A DNA stretch of 64,000 nucleotides from positions 1 to 64,000 of the forward strand of contig JAEUOD010000119.1 of NCBI GenBank assembly GCA_016791065.1, given 5' to 3'. How positions within the stretch are numbered: position 1 is the stretch's first letter; each line of letters opens with the position of its first letter. The notes under the pieces were generated by a model. That model had not been told where the DNA came from, did no database searches, and saw only the letters and a program-made list of their open reading frames with translations. The position numbers were made by a program, and so were the translations under genes. Below are positions 48,438 through 57,381 of this stretch, in pieces. The DNA comes from Dechloromonas sp. (GTDB taxonomy: Bacteria > Pseudomonadota > Gammaproteobacteria > Burkholderiales > Rhodocyclaceae).

Positions 48438-48874
48438 GTCTTGGCGCTACGGCAGGCAGCGATGACCGGCGCAGCGGGAACGACCGGGCCGCTCTCGCGT
48501 ATCCAGCCCTTGATGCCGGCCTTGACGTTGTAAACCGTGGTGTAGCCCGCCTGCTGCGAGAGGAACTGGCTGACCGCCTTGGTCCGGTTGCCGGTGCGGC
48601 AGATGACGATGACCGGCTCGCTGGGCTTGGCGTAGGGCTTGACCTTATCCAGCCAGGCTGCGGGATCGGCCTTGCCGCGTTCGTCGAAGAAGGTATGCAG
48701 CTTGCTGCCGGCGACGATGCCGGTTTCTTCCCATTCGGATTGCAGGCGGATGTCGATGACGGGAACGCTACCCTGCATCAGCTTGGCGAGTTGGGCATTG
48801 TCGATGTCGATGACCTCGGCCTGGGCGAGGAGGCTGCTCAAGGCGAGACTGGCGGCGAGGAGGAGTCGTTGCAT
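48431..48874 (-). CDS. Periplasmic rhodanese-domain protein
   Basis: 147 residues with a signal peptide (MQRLLLAASLALSSLLAQAE) and one rhodanese domain. The active-site loop is VICRTGNRTKAVSQFL with the catalytic Cys near residue 93, and the domain ends YNVKAGIKGWIRESG. It would carry persulfide sulfur in the periplasm. The C-terminal tail IAACRSAKTC adds two Cys. Upstream of and coupled to the small Cys-rich gene. Confidence 0.87.
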   Translation of the reverse strand: MQRLLLAASLALSSLLAQAEVIDIDNAQLAKLMQGSVPVIDIRLQSEWEETGIVAGSKLHTFFDERGKADPAAWLDKVKPYAKPSEPVIVICRTGNRTKAVSQFLSQQAGYTTVYNVKAGIKGWIRESGPVVPAAPVIAACRSAKTC

Positions 48875-48971
48875 GGCGGATTGTCGATAAGGAAACGCTG
48901 ATTATAAGATCACGCCCGGCGCTCGTGGTTCCGCAGGCGTGGGATAATCCGCGCTTTTTTTCGAGGCGCGC

Positions 48972-49523
48972 ATGGCGATCAAATCCACCATCTTCAAGGC
49001 CGATGTCCAGCTTGCCGACCTCGACCGCGGGTATTTTGCCGATCACGCGCTGACCATCGCCCGGCACCCTTCGGAAACCGATGAGCGGATGATGGTCCGA
49101 CTGCTGGCTTTCCTGTTGCATGCCTCGGAGACGCTGAGCTTCGGCCGTGGCCTGTCGACCGAGGACGAGGCTGATCTCTGGGATATCGATGCGACCGGCG
49201 CCATCGAGCGCTGGATCGATGTCGGGCTTCCCGACGAGAAGGCGATCCGGCGGGCCTGCAACCGTTCGCGCCAGGTCGTCGTGCTCAGCTATGGTGGTCG
49301 GGCAGCCGACATCTGGTGGCAGCAGAATGCCGCCAAGCTGCAAGGCCAGAAAAATCTAAGCGTGCTGTCTCTGAGTCCGGCCGATGGGGCGGCGCTGGCT
49401 GGCATGGCGGAACGGACCATGCGCCTGCAATGCACGATCCAGGAAGGCGTCGTCTGGCTGGGGGGCGAGGGCGAGCATGTCGAAATCGCACCGGTCATAT
49501 TGCTGGCATCGAATACGGACTAG
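48972..49523 (+). CDS. yaeQ: YaeQ family protein
   Basis: 183 residues, beginning MAIKSTIFKADVQLADLDRGYF and containing RHPSETDERMMVRLLAFLLHA, LWDIDATGAIERWIDVGLPDEKAIRRAC and VVLSYGGRAADIWW. These conserved segments define YaeQ, which has a PD-(D/E)xK nuclease-like fold. E. coli yaeQ was found as a suppressor of rfaH loss; its real activity is unknown. Preceded by GGGATAATCC, a plausible -10 region. Confidence 0.92.
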   Translation: MAIKSTIFKADVQLADLDRGYFADHALTIARHPSETDERMMVRLLAFLLHASETLSFGRGLSTEDEADLWDIDATGAIERWIDVGLPDEKAIRRACNRSRQVVVLSYGGRAADIWWQQNAAKLQGQKNLSVLSLSPADGAALAGMAERTMRLQCTIQEGVVWLGGEGEHVEIAPVILLASNTD

Positions 49524-49575
49524 AATCGACCTCGGTTCCGGGGAGCTGCCCGGCTAATTCCTGAATGAGGTGAGT

Positions 49576-50049
49576 ATGTCCGACAATGATGATAACGAAA
49601 CCCAGGGCGTCGTTTTTGGCGTACTGGCTGGGGTGATTCTGGGCGTGATCGCCCTGGTGGCGGGGCTGGGCATGTGGAAGTCCTCGCAAGCCGGCGCTGC
49701 GCCGACAGCTGCCATGGCTGAAATCGCACCGGTCGGCGAGGCGCTGGCCAAGGTGTATTTTGCCGTCGGCTCGGCGGTTCTCAACGAAGCCGACAAGGCC
49801 GTGGTCGGCAAGGCGCAGGAAGCGCTGGCCGCCAATCCGCAAGCTATCGTGCTGCTGTCCGGTTTCCATGATCCCTCCGGCGATGCGGCGCGTAACGCCC
49901 AACTTGCCAAGGAACGCGCCGAAGCCGTACGCGATGCGCTCGTTGCCGGCGGTGTGGCAGTCGAACGCGTCAAGTTCCGCAAGCCGGAGTCGACGCTGGG
50001 CAGCGGCAGCGACGAGGAAGGCCGCCGCGTCGAGATTCGCGTCCAGTAA
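49576..50049 (+). CDS. OmpA-like domain membrane protein
   Basis: 157 residues from ATG 49576 (GAGGTG ribosome binding site). A single N-terminal transmembrane segment (VVFGVLAGVILGVIALVAGLGMW) anchors a periplasmic OmpA/MotB-like domain, VYFAVGSAVLNEADKAVVGKAQEAL ... GFHDPSGDAARNAQLAKERAEAVRDAL, with the Asp and Arg expected to contact peptidoglycan diaminopimelate. Stand-alone gene followed by a strong terminator. Confidence 0.87.
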   Translation: MSDNDDNETQGVVFGVLAGVILGVIALVAGLGMWKSSQAGAAPTAAMAEIAPVGEALAKVYFAVGSAVLNEADKAVVGKAQEALAANPQAIVLLSGFHDPSGDAARNAQLAKERAEAVRDALVAGGVAVERVKFRKPESTLGSGSDEEGRRVEIRVQ

Positions 50050-50068
50050 GGTTTTCACTGGATTGCCA

Positions 50069-50092
50069 GGCGGGCTGCGGCCCGCCTTTTTA
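50069..50092 (+). terminator. Rho-independent terminator after the OmpA-like gene
   Basis: GGCGGGC/GCCCGCC, a 7-bp stem with a TGCG loop, followed directly by TTTTTA. It begins 20 bases after the stop codon. Confidence 0.88.
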
Positions 50093-50100
50093 TTGCCGGC

Positions 50101-50820
50101 TCAGCGCCGGATCAGGTTCCAGACGAATTCGGCGCCGGCCGACAGCAGGTCGATGGCATCGATGATGCCGGCGTTTTCCGGTTCTGGCTTCTGGCGTTTC
50201 AGGCGAGATTTTTCCCGTTCGCGCATCACGATGGCATCGCCCAGCGCTTCGACGTCGGCTGTGGTGCGCTTGACTTCCGCATGCTGGAAGCGGGCCAGGG
50301 CCTGTTCGACCGCTTGCGGATCGAGGATGGCGATCGGTGACCGGCAATGCGTGCAGGCGTGGTCGCGGCGGATGTCGACCGGCGCGCCGCAACCGTTGCA
50401 GCGAATGGTGCCGACCTTGACGGCAAGGTCGTCGATTTCCGCGTTGCTCAGTTGCCGGACGAAACCCTTCTCGATCATGAACTGAGCGAAGGTGGAGAAT
50501 CGGCCGTGTTTCTGCAGGCAGCGGTGGTAGTTGAACTTGCCACCGTGCTTGGCGACATCCAGGCCATGGATGAGCTTCTCACTGCAGCGCGGACAGCGTA
50601 GCGGATCGGCCAGTGGCTGACGCTGGTCGTCCCGGTGTTCGTGCAGCAGCTTGAACAACTCGATGATCCCGCCCGGCGTGATTTGCACGCTCTCGAACTC
50701 GTCGAACCAGATGCCCTGGCATTCGAAGCAGAGGTCGAGGATGATTTCGCCGTGAAGCAGCCGCTCGAAGCGATGCTTGCTCATCGGCTTGCGGCAGGAG
50801 GGACAGGTGGTCGGCTGCAT
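50101..50820 (-). CDS. TFIIB-type zinc-finger protein
   Basis: 239 residues with several zinc motifs. N-terminal zf-TFIIB-like CPSCRKPMSKHRF ... LDLCFECQGIWFDEFE, a second CPRCSEKLIHG ... YHRCLQKHGRFSTFAQFM, and a third CNGCGAPVDIRRDHACTHC. The C-terminus is a charged helix ending in a hydrophobic tail. The pattern is shared with uncharacterised bacterial proteins; no DNA-binding role is proven. Eight bases downstream of the rlhA stop on the same strand, probably the same operon. Confidence 0.78.
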   Translation of the reverse strand: MQPTTCPSCRKPMSKHRFERLLHGEIILDLCFECQGIWFDEFESVQITPGGIIELFKLLHEHRDDQRQPLADPLRCPRCSEKLIHGLDVAKHGGKFNYHRCLQKHGRFSTFAQFMIEKGFVRQLSNAEIDDLAVKVGTIRCNGCGAPVDIRRDHACTHCRSPIAILDPQAVEQALARFQHAEVKRTTADVEALGDAIVMREREKSRLKRQKPEPENAGIIDAIDLLSAGAEFVWNLIRR

Positions 50821-50827
50821 GCCGGGA

Positions 50828-52705
50828 TTATGCCGGACGAACGGTTCCCAGATTCAGGGTGACACCCTTTTTCATCTTGCCGATAACGTGCATCTCGCAG
50901 GCCTTGCAGTCGAACTTGAGGATCAGCTTTTCGCTGCCGTTGACCAGAGTCATCGGGTCGGGCTTGAGGTGCTTCACTTCCTTGGGGCAGAGGTTGAAGC
51001 TGTAGCGCAGGCAGTGGCGGGTGATCATCAGCGAGACCATGCCCTTTTCCTGATTGGCCTCGTAGGCGTCGGCGATCAGCCGGACGCCGTGGCGTTCGTA
51101 GAACTGGCGTGCCTTGGCGTTGAAGACGTTGCCGAGATAGGTCAGTTCGTCCTGCGGGTAGGGCACCGGGTTGGCCGCAGGCGTGGCGCGCGGAGGGCGC
51201 GGGTGGGCGGCCAGACGGGCGGCTTCGAGTTTCTCGGTGGCATCGCGGCGCAATGCGTTGATCGCGCTGGTCGGCAGGAACCAGGCTTGCGACAGGGCGA
51301 TTTCAGGCGGGTTGGCGACGAACATCGTGTTGCCGAACTTGGCGAGCTGTTCGCGCAGCGTCGCTAACGCTTTCTCGGCATTCTTGGCGGGTTCCTTGGC
51401 GTGCGGCAGTTCGACGGTGACGGAGACGGCGTCCTCGTCGGTCAGGGTCAGGGCGAAGCCATCGGCTGTTTCGTTGAAGCGGGGCGTGAGCGCGACCCGG
51501 CGTTCGGCGGAATCCTTTTCCAGCGCCCGTTCGAATTCCTGGTCGCGATTGCGGAAAAGGGTGGTGCCTTCGGTCAGTTCCTCGGGAATCTCGACCGGGA
51601 ACAGTTTCCGGCCCTCGGCACGGTTGATGCGGACGCCGACGACTTCGCCGTGGGCATCGTAGAAGCAAACGCCGTCGCCGTTGTGGGAGTCGAGCTCGGC
51701 ATTGACCGTGAAGTAGTTGGGGCCGATCTCGGCGACCTCGCCGATCGCCTCGCCGACAAAGGCGGGTGAGTCGAAGGCGCCGATGTCGTCCTGGCGGTCG
51801 TTGGCGAAATAGTCGGTGAAGCCCCGGTTGTAGGTCTTTTCCGGTTGCGGCGTGAAGGTCCAGGTACTCTGCCCGGAGGAGGCACGGCGGAATTCCGGGT
51901 TCCGGGCAATGACGTCGTCGAGCAGCGCGCGGTAGTGGGCGGTGATGTTCTTGACGTAGGAGAGATCCTTCAAACGTCCCTCGATCTTGAAGGAACTGAC
52001 GCCGGCCTGGGCCAGCGCCAGGATGTTCTCGGTCTGGTTATTGTCCTTCATCGACAGCAAGTGCTGGTTTTCGGTGATCGTCTTGCCCTTGTCGTCGATC
52101 AGCGTGTAGGGCAGGCGGCAGGCCTGCGAGCATTCGCCGCGATTGGCGCTGCGCCCGGTGTGGGCGTGGCTGATGAAGCACTGTCCCGAATAAGCGACGC
52201 AGAGCGCCCCATGCACGAAGTACTCGAGCGCCAGGCTGGTCTTGCCAGCGATGTCGGCGACTTCCTTGAGCGACAGTTCTCGGGCCAGCACGACCTGCGA
52301 GAAGCCGGCGTCTTCAAGGAACTTCACCTTGGCCGCATTGCGGTTGTCGGTCTGGGTGCTGGCGTGGAGCTGGATGGGGGGCATGTCCAGTTCGAGCAGG
52401 CCCATGTCCTGGATGATCAGGGCATCGGCGCCAGCTTCGTAAATCCGCCAGGCTAGCTGGCGGGCTTCTTCGAGTTCGCCGTCGTGCAGGATGGTGTTGA
52501 GCGCGACGAAGACCTTGGCGTGAAAGCGGTGGGCGAAGGCGCTCAGGCGCGCGATATCGGCCACCGTGTTGCCGGCGCCGTAGCGGGCGCCGAAGGCCGG
52601 GCCGCCGATATAGACGGCGTCGGCGCCGTGCTTGATGGCTTCGATGCCGAAATCGGCATTCTTGGCCGGGGCGAGGAGTTCGAGAGGGTGTTGAATGCGG
52701 GTCAT
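50828..52705 (-). CDS. rlhA: 23S rRNA 5-hydroxycytidine C2501 synthase RlhA (U32 peptidase family)
   Basis: 625 residues matching E. coli YdcP (RlhA) over its length: LLAPAKNADFGIEAIKHGADAVYIGGPAFGAR at the start, VFVALNTILHDGELE, the U32 core EYFVHGALCVAYSGQCFISH...GECSQACRLPY, LLSMKDNNQTENILALAQAGVSSFKIEGR, and the C-terminal LNLCPKE-type and FDCKACEMHVIGK cysteine segments. TrhP/YegQ is shorter and lacks this C-terminal part. RlhA hydroxylates C2501 of 23S rRNA. Probably co-transcribed with the methyltransferase just upstream. Confidence 0.9.
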   Translation of the reverse strand: MTRIQHPLELLAPAKNADFGIEAIKHGADAVYIGGPAFGARYGAGNTVADIARLSAFAHRFHAKVFVALNTILHDGELEEARQLAWRIYEAGADALIIQDMGLLELDMPPIQLHASTQTDNRNAAKVKFLEDAGFSQVVLARELSLKEVADIAGKTSLALEYFVHGALCVAYSGQCFISHAHTGRSANRGECSQACRLPYTLIDDKGKTITENQHLLSMKDNNQTENILALAQAGVSSFKIEGRLKDLSYVKNITAHYRALLDDVIARNPEFRRASSGQSTWTFTPQPEKTYNRGFTDYFANDRQDDIGAFDSPAFVGEAIGEVAEIGPNYFTVNAELDSHNGDGVCFYDAHGEVVGVRINRAEGRKLFPVEIPEELTEGTTLFRNRDQEFERALEKDSAERRVALTPRFNETADGFALTLTDEDAVSVTVELPHAKEPAKNAEKALATLREQLAKFGNTMFVANPPEIALSQAWFLPTSAINALRRDATEKLEAARLAAHPRPPRATPAANPVPYPQDELTYLGNVFNAKARQFYERHGVRLIADAYEANQEKGMVSLMITRHCLRYSFNLCPKEVKHLKPDPMTLVNGSEKLILKFDCKACEMHVIGKMKKGVTLNLGTVRPA

Positions 52706-52711
52706 GGCGCC

Positions 52712-53533
52712 TTAGTACGTAAAACGCGGGGCGAGTTCTTCAAGATTGAATTCGCGCAAGATGGCTTCGGCGCGTTCGCGAGCGTTCTTTCGCGGCTGGC
52801 CGCGCTTGCTGGCGATGATCAGCTCGTTTTTCATTGAATGCTCCCAGCCGACCAGTTCGGTGACAGTCACGTCGTAGCCGTGCGACTCGAGCAGCAGGCA
52901 GCGCAGCACGTTGGTCAGGTGGCTGCCGAGTTCACGCGTGTGGATCGGGTGTCGCCAAAGTTCGGAGAGTGGTGTCTTGCCCAGCGATTCGTTCTTTTTG
53001 GCGCGCATCGCAGCCGCGACTTCGGCCTGGCAGCAAGGCACGAGGACGATATGGCGGGCCTGGCGGGTGAGGGCGAAACGGATCGCGTCGTCGGTGGCCG
53101 TGTTGCAGGCGTGTAGGGCTGTCACGACATCGACGGTGGCCGGCAGTTCGGCCGAGGCGAGAGACTCCTCGACCGTGCAGGCGAGGAAGCGCATGCGCGG
53201 AAAGCCAAGCCGGGCGGCCAGTTCGCACGATTTCTCGACGAGTTCAGGGCGGCTTTCGATGCCAATGATCTCGCCATTGGCACGCTCCTTGATACAGAGA
53301 TCGTAGAGGATGAAACCGAGATAGGACTTGCCGGCGCCGTGGTCGACGAGTGTTTCGGCATCCGCCAGCAGCGGTTCGATGAACTGAACCAGGTGGTAGA
53401 CCTGCTTCAGCTTGCGGCGGCTGTCCTGGTTGAGCTTGCCGTCGCGGGTCAGGATGTGCAGTTCCTTGAGCAGTTCGATGGACTGCCCGGGACGGATTTC
53501 CGGAATCGCGGCGGGAGGATTTTGCTTTTTCAT
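52712..53533 (-). CDS. SAM-dependent methyltransferase (PF13679-like)
   Basis: 273 residues. After an N-terminal helical part (SRRKLKQVYHLVQFIEPLL) comes a class I motif ETLVDHGAGKSYLGFILYDL with IGIESRPELVEKSCELA, then VVTALHACNTATDDAIRFAL and IVLVPCCQAEVAAAM. The HACNTATD and PCCQ motifs match the methyltransferase type found in GSTCD/METTL25-like proteins, whose substrates are mostly unknown. Six bases upstream of rlhA, which hints at an rRNA-related task (inference). Confidence 0.83.
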   Translation of the reverse strand: MKKQNPPAAIPEIRPGQSIELLKELHILTRDGKLNQDSRRKLKQVYHLVQFIEPLLADAETLVDHGAGKSYLGFILYDLCIKERANGEIIGIESRPELVEKSCELAARLGFPRMRFLACTVEESLASAELPATVDVVTALHACNTATDDAIRFALTRQARHIVLVPCCQAEVAAAMRAKKNESLGKTPLSELWRHPIHTRELGSHLTNVLRCLLLESHGYDVTVTELVGWEHSMKNELIIASKRGQPRKNARERAEAILREFNLEELAPRFTY

Positions 53534-53643
53534 GGGGCGAGATTATCGCATTCAAACTTCTATCACTTTCGTGTCAACCGAATCGAAACCGCCGCGTTAT
53601 TCGGCACATGGTGATCAAACACCGCACAACTACGGAGATATAA

Positions 53644-53922
53644 ATGGGCAGTCTGAGTAACGAGTCCTTCGAACAATTCCTGGATTCCCTGAAGAAAGCC
53701 GGTATTACCATTTCCAACGAAGCCGAGTTGCGTGAGCGTCTGGCTGAAGCCCAACGCTGGCGTTATGCCTTCCAGACCCTGGCTGCCAACGGCAAGACCA
53801 TCGGCATCTGCTTCGAAGATCATTCCGCAGGTCACAACGAAGCCGAGATCAATCGCGCTTTCAACGAATTCCAGTTCTCCGAAAAGACCAAGGCTGTTTT
53901 CTCCGCCAATCTGAAGCACTAA
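53644..53922 (+). CDS. Conserved small soluble protein of unknown function
   Basis: 92 residues: MGSLSNESFEQFLDSLKKAGITIS at the start, then ELRERLAEAQRWRYAFQTLAANG and FNEFQFSEKTKAVFSANLKH at the end. Mostly helical, no Cys, no membrane segment and no motif I recognise. It has a good ribosome binding site (CGGAGATATAA) and its own strong terminator, so it is a monocistronic and probably well-expressed gene. Divergent from the methyltransferase. Confidence 0.75.
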   Translation: MGSLSNESFEQFLDSLKKAGITISNEAELRERLAEAQRWRYAFQTLAANGKTIGICFEDHSAGHNEAEINRAFNEFQFSEKTKAVFSANLKH

Positions 53923-53971
53923 TCCCAAACAACGATTTTTGCCTCTCGCGCTGGCGGGGGGCAAAAGAAGA

Positions 53972-54000
53972 ACGGGCGCCATGCGGCGCCCGTTTTGTTT
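53972..54000. terminator. Rho-independent terminator between 53644 gene and ettA
   Basis: ACGGGCGCC/GGCGCCCGT, a 9-bp stem with an ATGC loop, followed by TTTTGTTT on the plus strand; TTCTTCTTTT follows on the minus strand, so it may serve ettA too. Confidence 0.85.
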
Positions 54001-54013
54001 TCTGCTCCAGCAT

Positions 54014-54035
54014 CATTCCCGCGATAGCGGGAATG
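54014..54035. repeat. Small palindromic repeat (REP-like)
   Basis: CATTCCCGC and GCGGGAATG form a perfect 9-bp stem around GATA, between the terminator and the ettA stop. The CATTCCCGCG...GCGGGAATG motif is, from memory, a common dispersed palindrome in betaproteobacterial intergenic DNA. Confidence 0.6.
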
Positions 54036-54048
54036 AGCGCAGGCAGGA

Positions 54049-55713
<1,665 letters not shown>

Positions 55714-55804
55714 GGGTCCGTCTGGAGGCGTTGAAAGCCGGACAGTTTACCCAAGAAGCGGGCTTCCGGACACATCGCTTGCGCAATGTGTCCGGAAGCT
55801 AGGG

Positions 55805-56425
55805 TCAGGCTGCCTGCACGGCTTCCGCCAGCGGGTGGCGCAGGTCTCGGTGCAGGAGCATGGCCGGTGCGTCGACACGAGGGCAGATCCGGCGTGGGCC
55901 GAGCAGGGTAAAACCCAGTTCCCGCTCGTAGTAGCGGGCGTGACGCGGATTGATCTCGACGACGGCATCGCTGCAGTGGAGGCGGGTGCGGGCGAAGTCG
56001 TAGGCGATGCGGAAAAAGGTATCGAACAACCACGGCGAGCTGTAGGCGGGATCGCTCGCCAGGCGGGAGTATTCGCAGATTCGCGCGCCCCTGCGTCTGA
56101 GGGCAGCGATTTCCATCGGATAGAGCGATTCGCTGAGCAAGCCGAAATCGCTATCGAGGTTCAGTGTCACGGTTGCTGCCAGGTCGTTGTCTTGCCAGGC
56201 CGCAAACGTGTAGCGCCTGCGGGAGAGTTTTTCAGCAGCCAGGTCACTGGCGCGATAGCCGCGCCAGGCATACATCCGCCGAACCAGGCGGTCGGTTTCC
56301 TGGCGCTCATCGAATTGGGTGACGCATCGAATTTCCAAACCCGCCGAACGAAAAAGCGGCGGGTGCGGCGGATAGGCCGAAACCGGAATGGAATCACTCG
56401 AAGCGTGAAGTAATACACTTTGCAT
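55805..56425 (-). CDS. FeeM-like N-acyl amino acid synthase / GNAT-fold acyltransferase
   Basis: 206 residues. The C-terminal two-thirds follow the pattern of FeeM/PEP-CTERM-associated acyltransferases: TVTLNLDSDFGLLSESLYPMEI, ARICEYSRLASDPAYSS, then VVEINPRHARYYERELGFTLLGPRRICPRVDAPAMLLHRDL. Such proteins use acyl-ACP to acylate amino acids or similar amines. 32 bases downstream of the bactofilin gene and so probably under the same sigma-54 promoter; its own ribosome binding site is weak. The acyl acceptor is unknown. Confidence 0.75.
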   Translation of the reverse strand: MQSVLLHASSDSIPVSAYPPHPPLFRSAGLEIRCVTQFDERQETDRLVRRMYAWRGYRASDLAAEKLSRRRYTFAAWQDNDLAATVTLNLDSDFGLLSESLYPMEIAALRRRGARICEYSRLASDPAYSSPWLFDTFFRIAYDFARTRLHCSDAVVEINPRHARYYERELGFTLLGPRRICPRVDAPAMLLHRDLRHPLAEAVQAA

Positions 56426-56457
56426 GGCGCGGATTCTATGTTAAGCGGTAAAGGCTT

Positions 56458-57036
56458 TCAACCAGCGATTGCATTGAGTGTCGGCACCGATTCGCTGGCC
56501 GGTCGTACCGCGGATCGATTCTCGGCGGATAGGGCATTGATATCGCCGCAAAGTTCTCCGCCCTCGTCGATGACGAGTTTGCCGTAGCGGATCTTGCCGC
56601 TGACCTTGCCGGTCGCGTGAATGATCAGTTGGGCGCGGGCGGTCAATTCGCCCTCGAATTTTCCGTGAATTTCGGCGATGTCGATGCTGACCTTGCCCGT
56701 GAAGGAACCTTGATCAGAGATACGGATGACGCGGCTATCCATGGTGGCTTCGACGCGTCCTTCGACCACCAGGGTATCGCAATCAAGTATCTCTGCTCCC
56801 TTGAGCTTGACCCGGGGGCCGACGATCAGGCGGGCTTCCAGGCTGCTGTCGATCTCCGTCGCCTTGATCTCCTTATCTTTATCATCGAGCAACTTGTCCG
56901 TTACTGGCGCGATGGGTTCGATAGCGGCTTTGGCACCGAGTTCCGCGACGTTGCTTCCATTGCCTCCGAGAATGGTTCGGACATCCTTGCGAACAATGGT
57001 GTCGTTGCGGGGGGCGGTGCTGGGTTTGTTGAACAT
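56458..57036 (-). CDS. Bactofilin (polymer-forming cytoskeletal protein)
   Basis: 192 residues from ATG 57036 (GGAGCAAAC ribosome binding site); a longer start would cover the promoter. The central bactofilin beta-helix spans about residues 60-165: LIVGPRVKLKGAEILDCDTLVVEGRVEA, GSFTGKVSIDIAEIHGKFEGELTARAQLIIHATGKVSGKIRYGKLVIDEGGEL. Flanks are disordered, as usual. It lacks a membrane segment. Bactofilins form filaments that position cell wall or envelope machinery. Its promoter region holds a sigma-54 site and two GlrR-type boxes. Confidence 0.92.
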   Translation of the reverse strand: MFNKPSTAPRNDTIVRKDVRTILGGNGSNVAELGAKAAIEPIAPVTDKLLDDKDKEIKATEIDSSLEARLIVGPRVKLKGAEILDCDTLVVEGRVEATMDSRVIRISDQGSFTGKVSIDIAEIHGKFEGELTARAQLIIHATGKVSGKIRYGKLVIDEGGELCGDINALSAENRSAVRPASESVPTLNAIAG

Positions 57037-57085
57037 GTTTGCTCCTGTGTGGGCTTCAATGGCGAAATGGCGGTTGGCAAGCAAC

Positions 57086-57102
57086 TGCGATAAGCATGCC
57101 AA
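57086..57102 (-). promoter_or_regulatory. Sigma-54 (-24/-12) promoter of the bactofilin gene
   Basis: The minus strand reads TTGGCATGCTTATCGCA, against the RpoN consensus TTGGCACG-N4-TTGCW. The invariant GG and GC are exactly 10 bases apart. Expected transcription start is near 57075, leaving a leader of about 39 bases before the bactofilin ATG. Confidence 0.82.
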
Positions 57103-57108
57103 TCATTG

Positions 57109-57121
57109 CAAGTGATTGATT
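57109..57121. promoter_or_regulatory. IHF-like site near the bactofilin promoter
   Basis: CAA-GTGA-TTGATT matches the reverse complement of the IHF consensus WATCAANNNNTTR at every defined base. It lies between the -24 element and the activator boxes, where DNA bending would bring GlrR to RpoN polymerase. Confidence 0.6.
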
Positions 57122-57176
57122 GGTTGTTGATTGTTGAGGATTCCGGCATTTCGCGCTGGGGGCTGGGCATTCCCGT

Positions 57177-57194
57177 TGTCGCCGATGAGCGACA
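57177..57194. promoter_or_regulatory. GlrR-type upstream activator box 1
   Basis: TGTC-N10-GACA, extended symmetry GTTGTCGC-N6-GCGACAAC (57175-57196). This is the motif bound by E. coli GlrR upstream of glmY. Centre about 110 bases upstream of the predicted bactofilin transcription start. Confidence 0.78.
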
Positions 57195-57242
57195 ACTATT
57201 TCGGCAAACACCGAGTTCTACGGCAAAATGTGCCTGCTCAGC

Positions 57243-57260
57243 TGTCGCATATTGGCGACA
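57243..57260. promoter_or_regulatory. GlrR-type upstream activator box 2
   Basis: A second exact TGTC-N10-GACA with the same TGTCGC-N6-GCGACA core, 66 bases centre to centre from box 1. Paired sites are usual for hexamer-forming sigma-54 activators. Confidence 0.78.
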
Positions 57261-57266
57261 TGTTTT

Positions 57267-57279
57267 TAATTATTTGATT
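57267..57279. promoter_or_regulatory. IHF-like site and AT-rich stretch upstream of the kinase operon
   Basis: TAA-TTAT-TTGATT matches the IHF consensus on the minus strand. It starts a very AT-rich run (about 57261-57305) unlike the rest of this GC-rich window. Together with the boxes above, it accounts for most of the 345-base gap 57037-57381. The promoter of the kinase operon itself was not identified. Confidence 0.5.
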
Positions 57280-57381
57280 TTTAAATTAAAAATTTTAATT
57301 TTGAGAGGTTGTTATGTGTTCGTGGGCGGCGCTTCCCAATCACGCTGGCGATAGACTGAGCGCTTTTCGCCGAGTCCGTCG

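Noticed and set aside
57340..57365. Possible sigma-54 promoter in front of the kinase gene (CTGGCGATAGACTGAGC)
   Set aside because: GG and GC are 11 bases apart rather than 10 and the flanking bases match poorly.
57037..57381. A GlmY-like small RNA upstream of glrK
   Set aside because: In enterobacteria glmY lies here, but no plus-strand -24/-12 promoter followed by a terminator hairpin was found; the RpoN promoter points to bactofilin instead.
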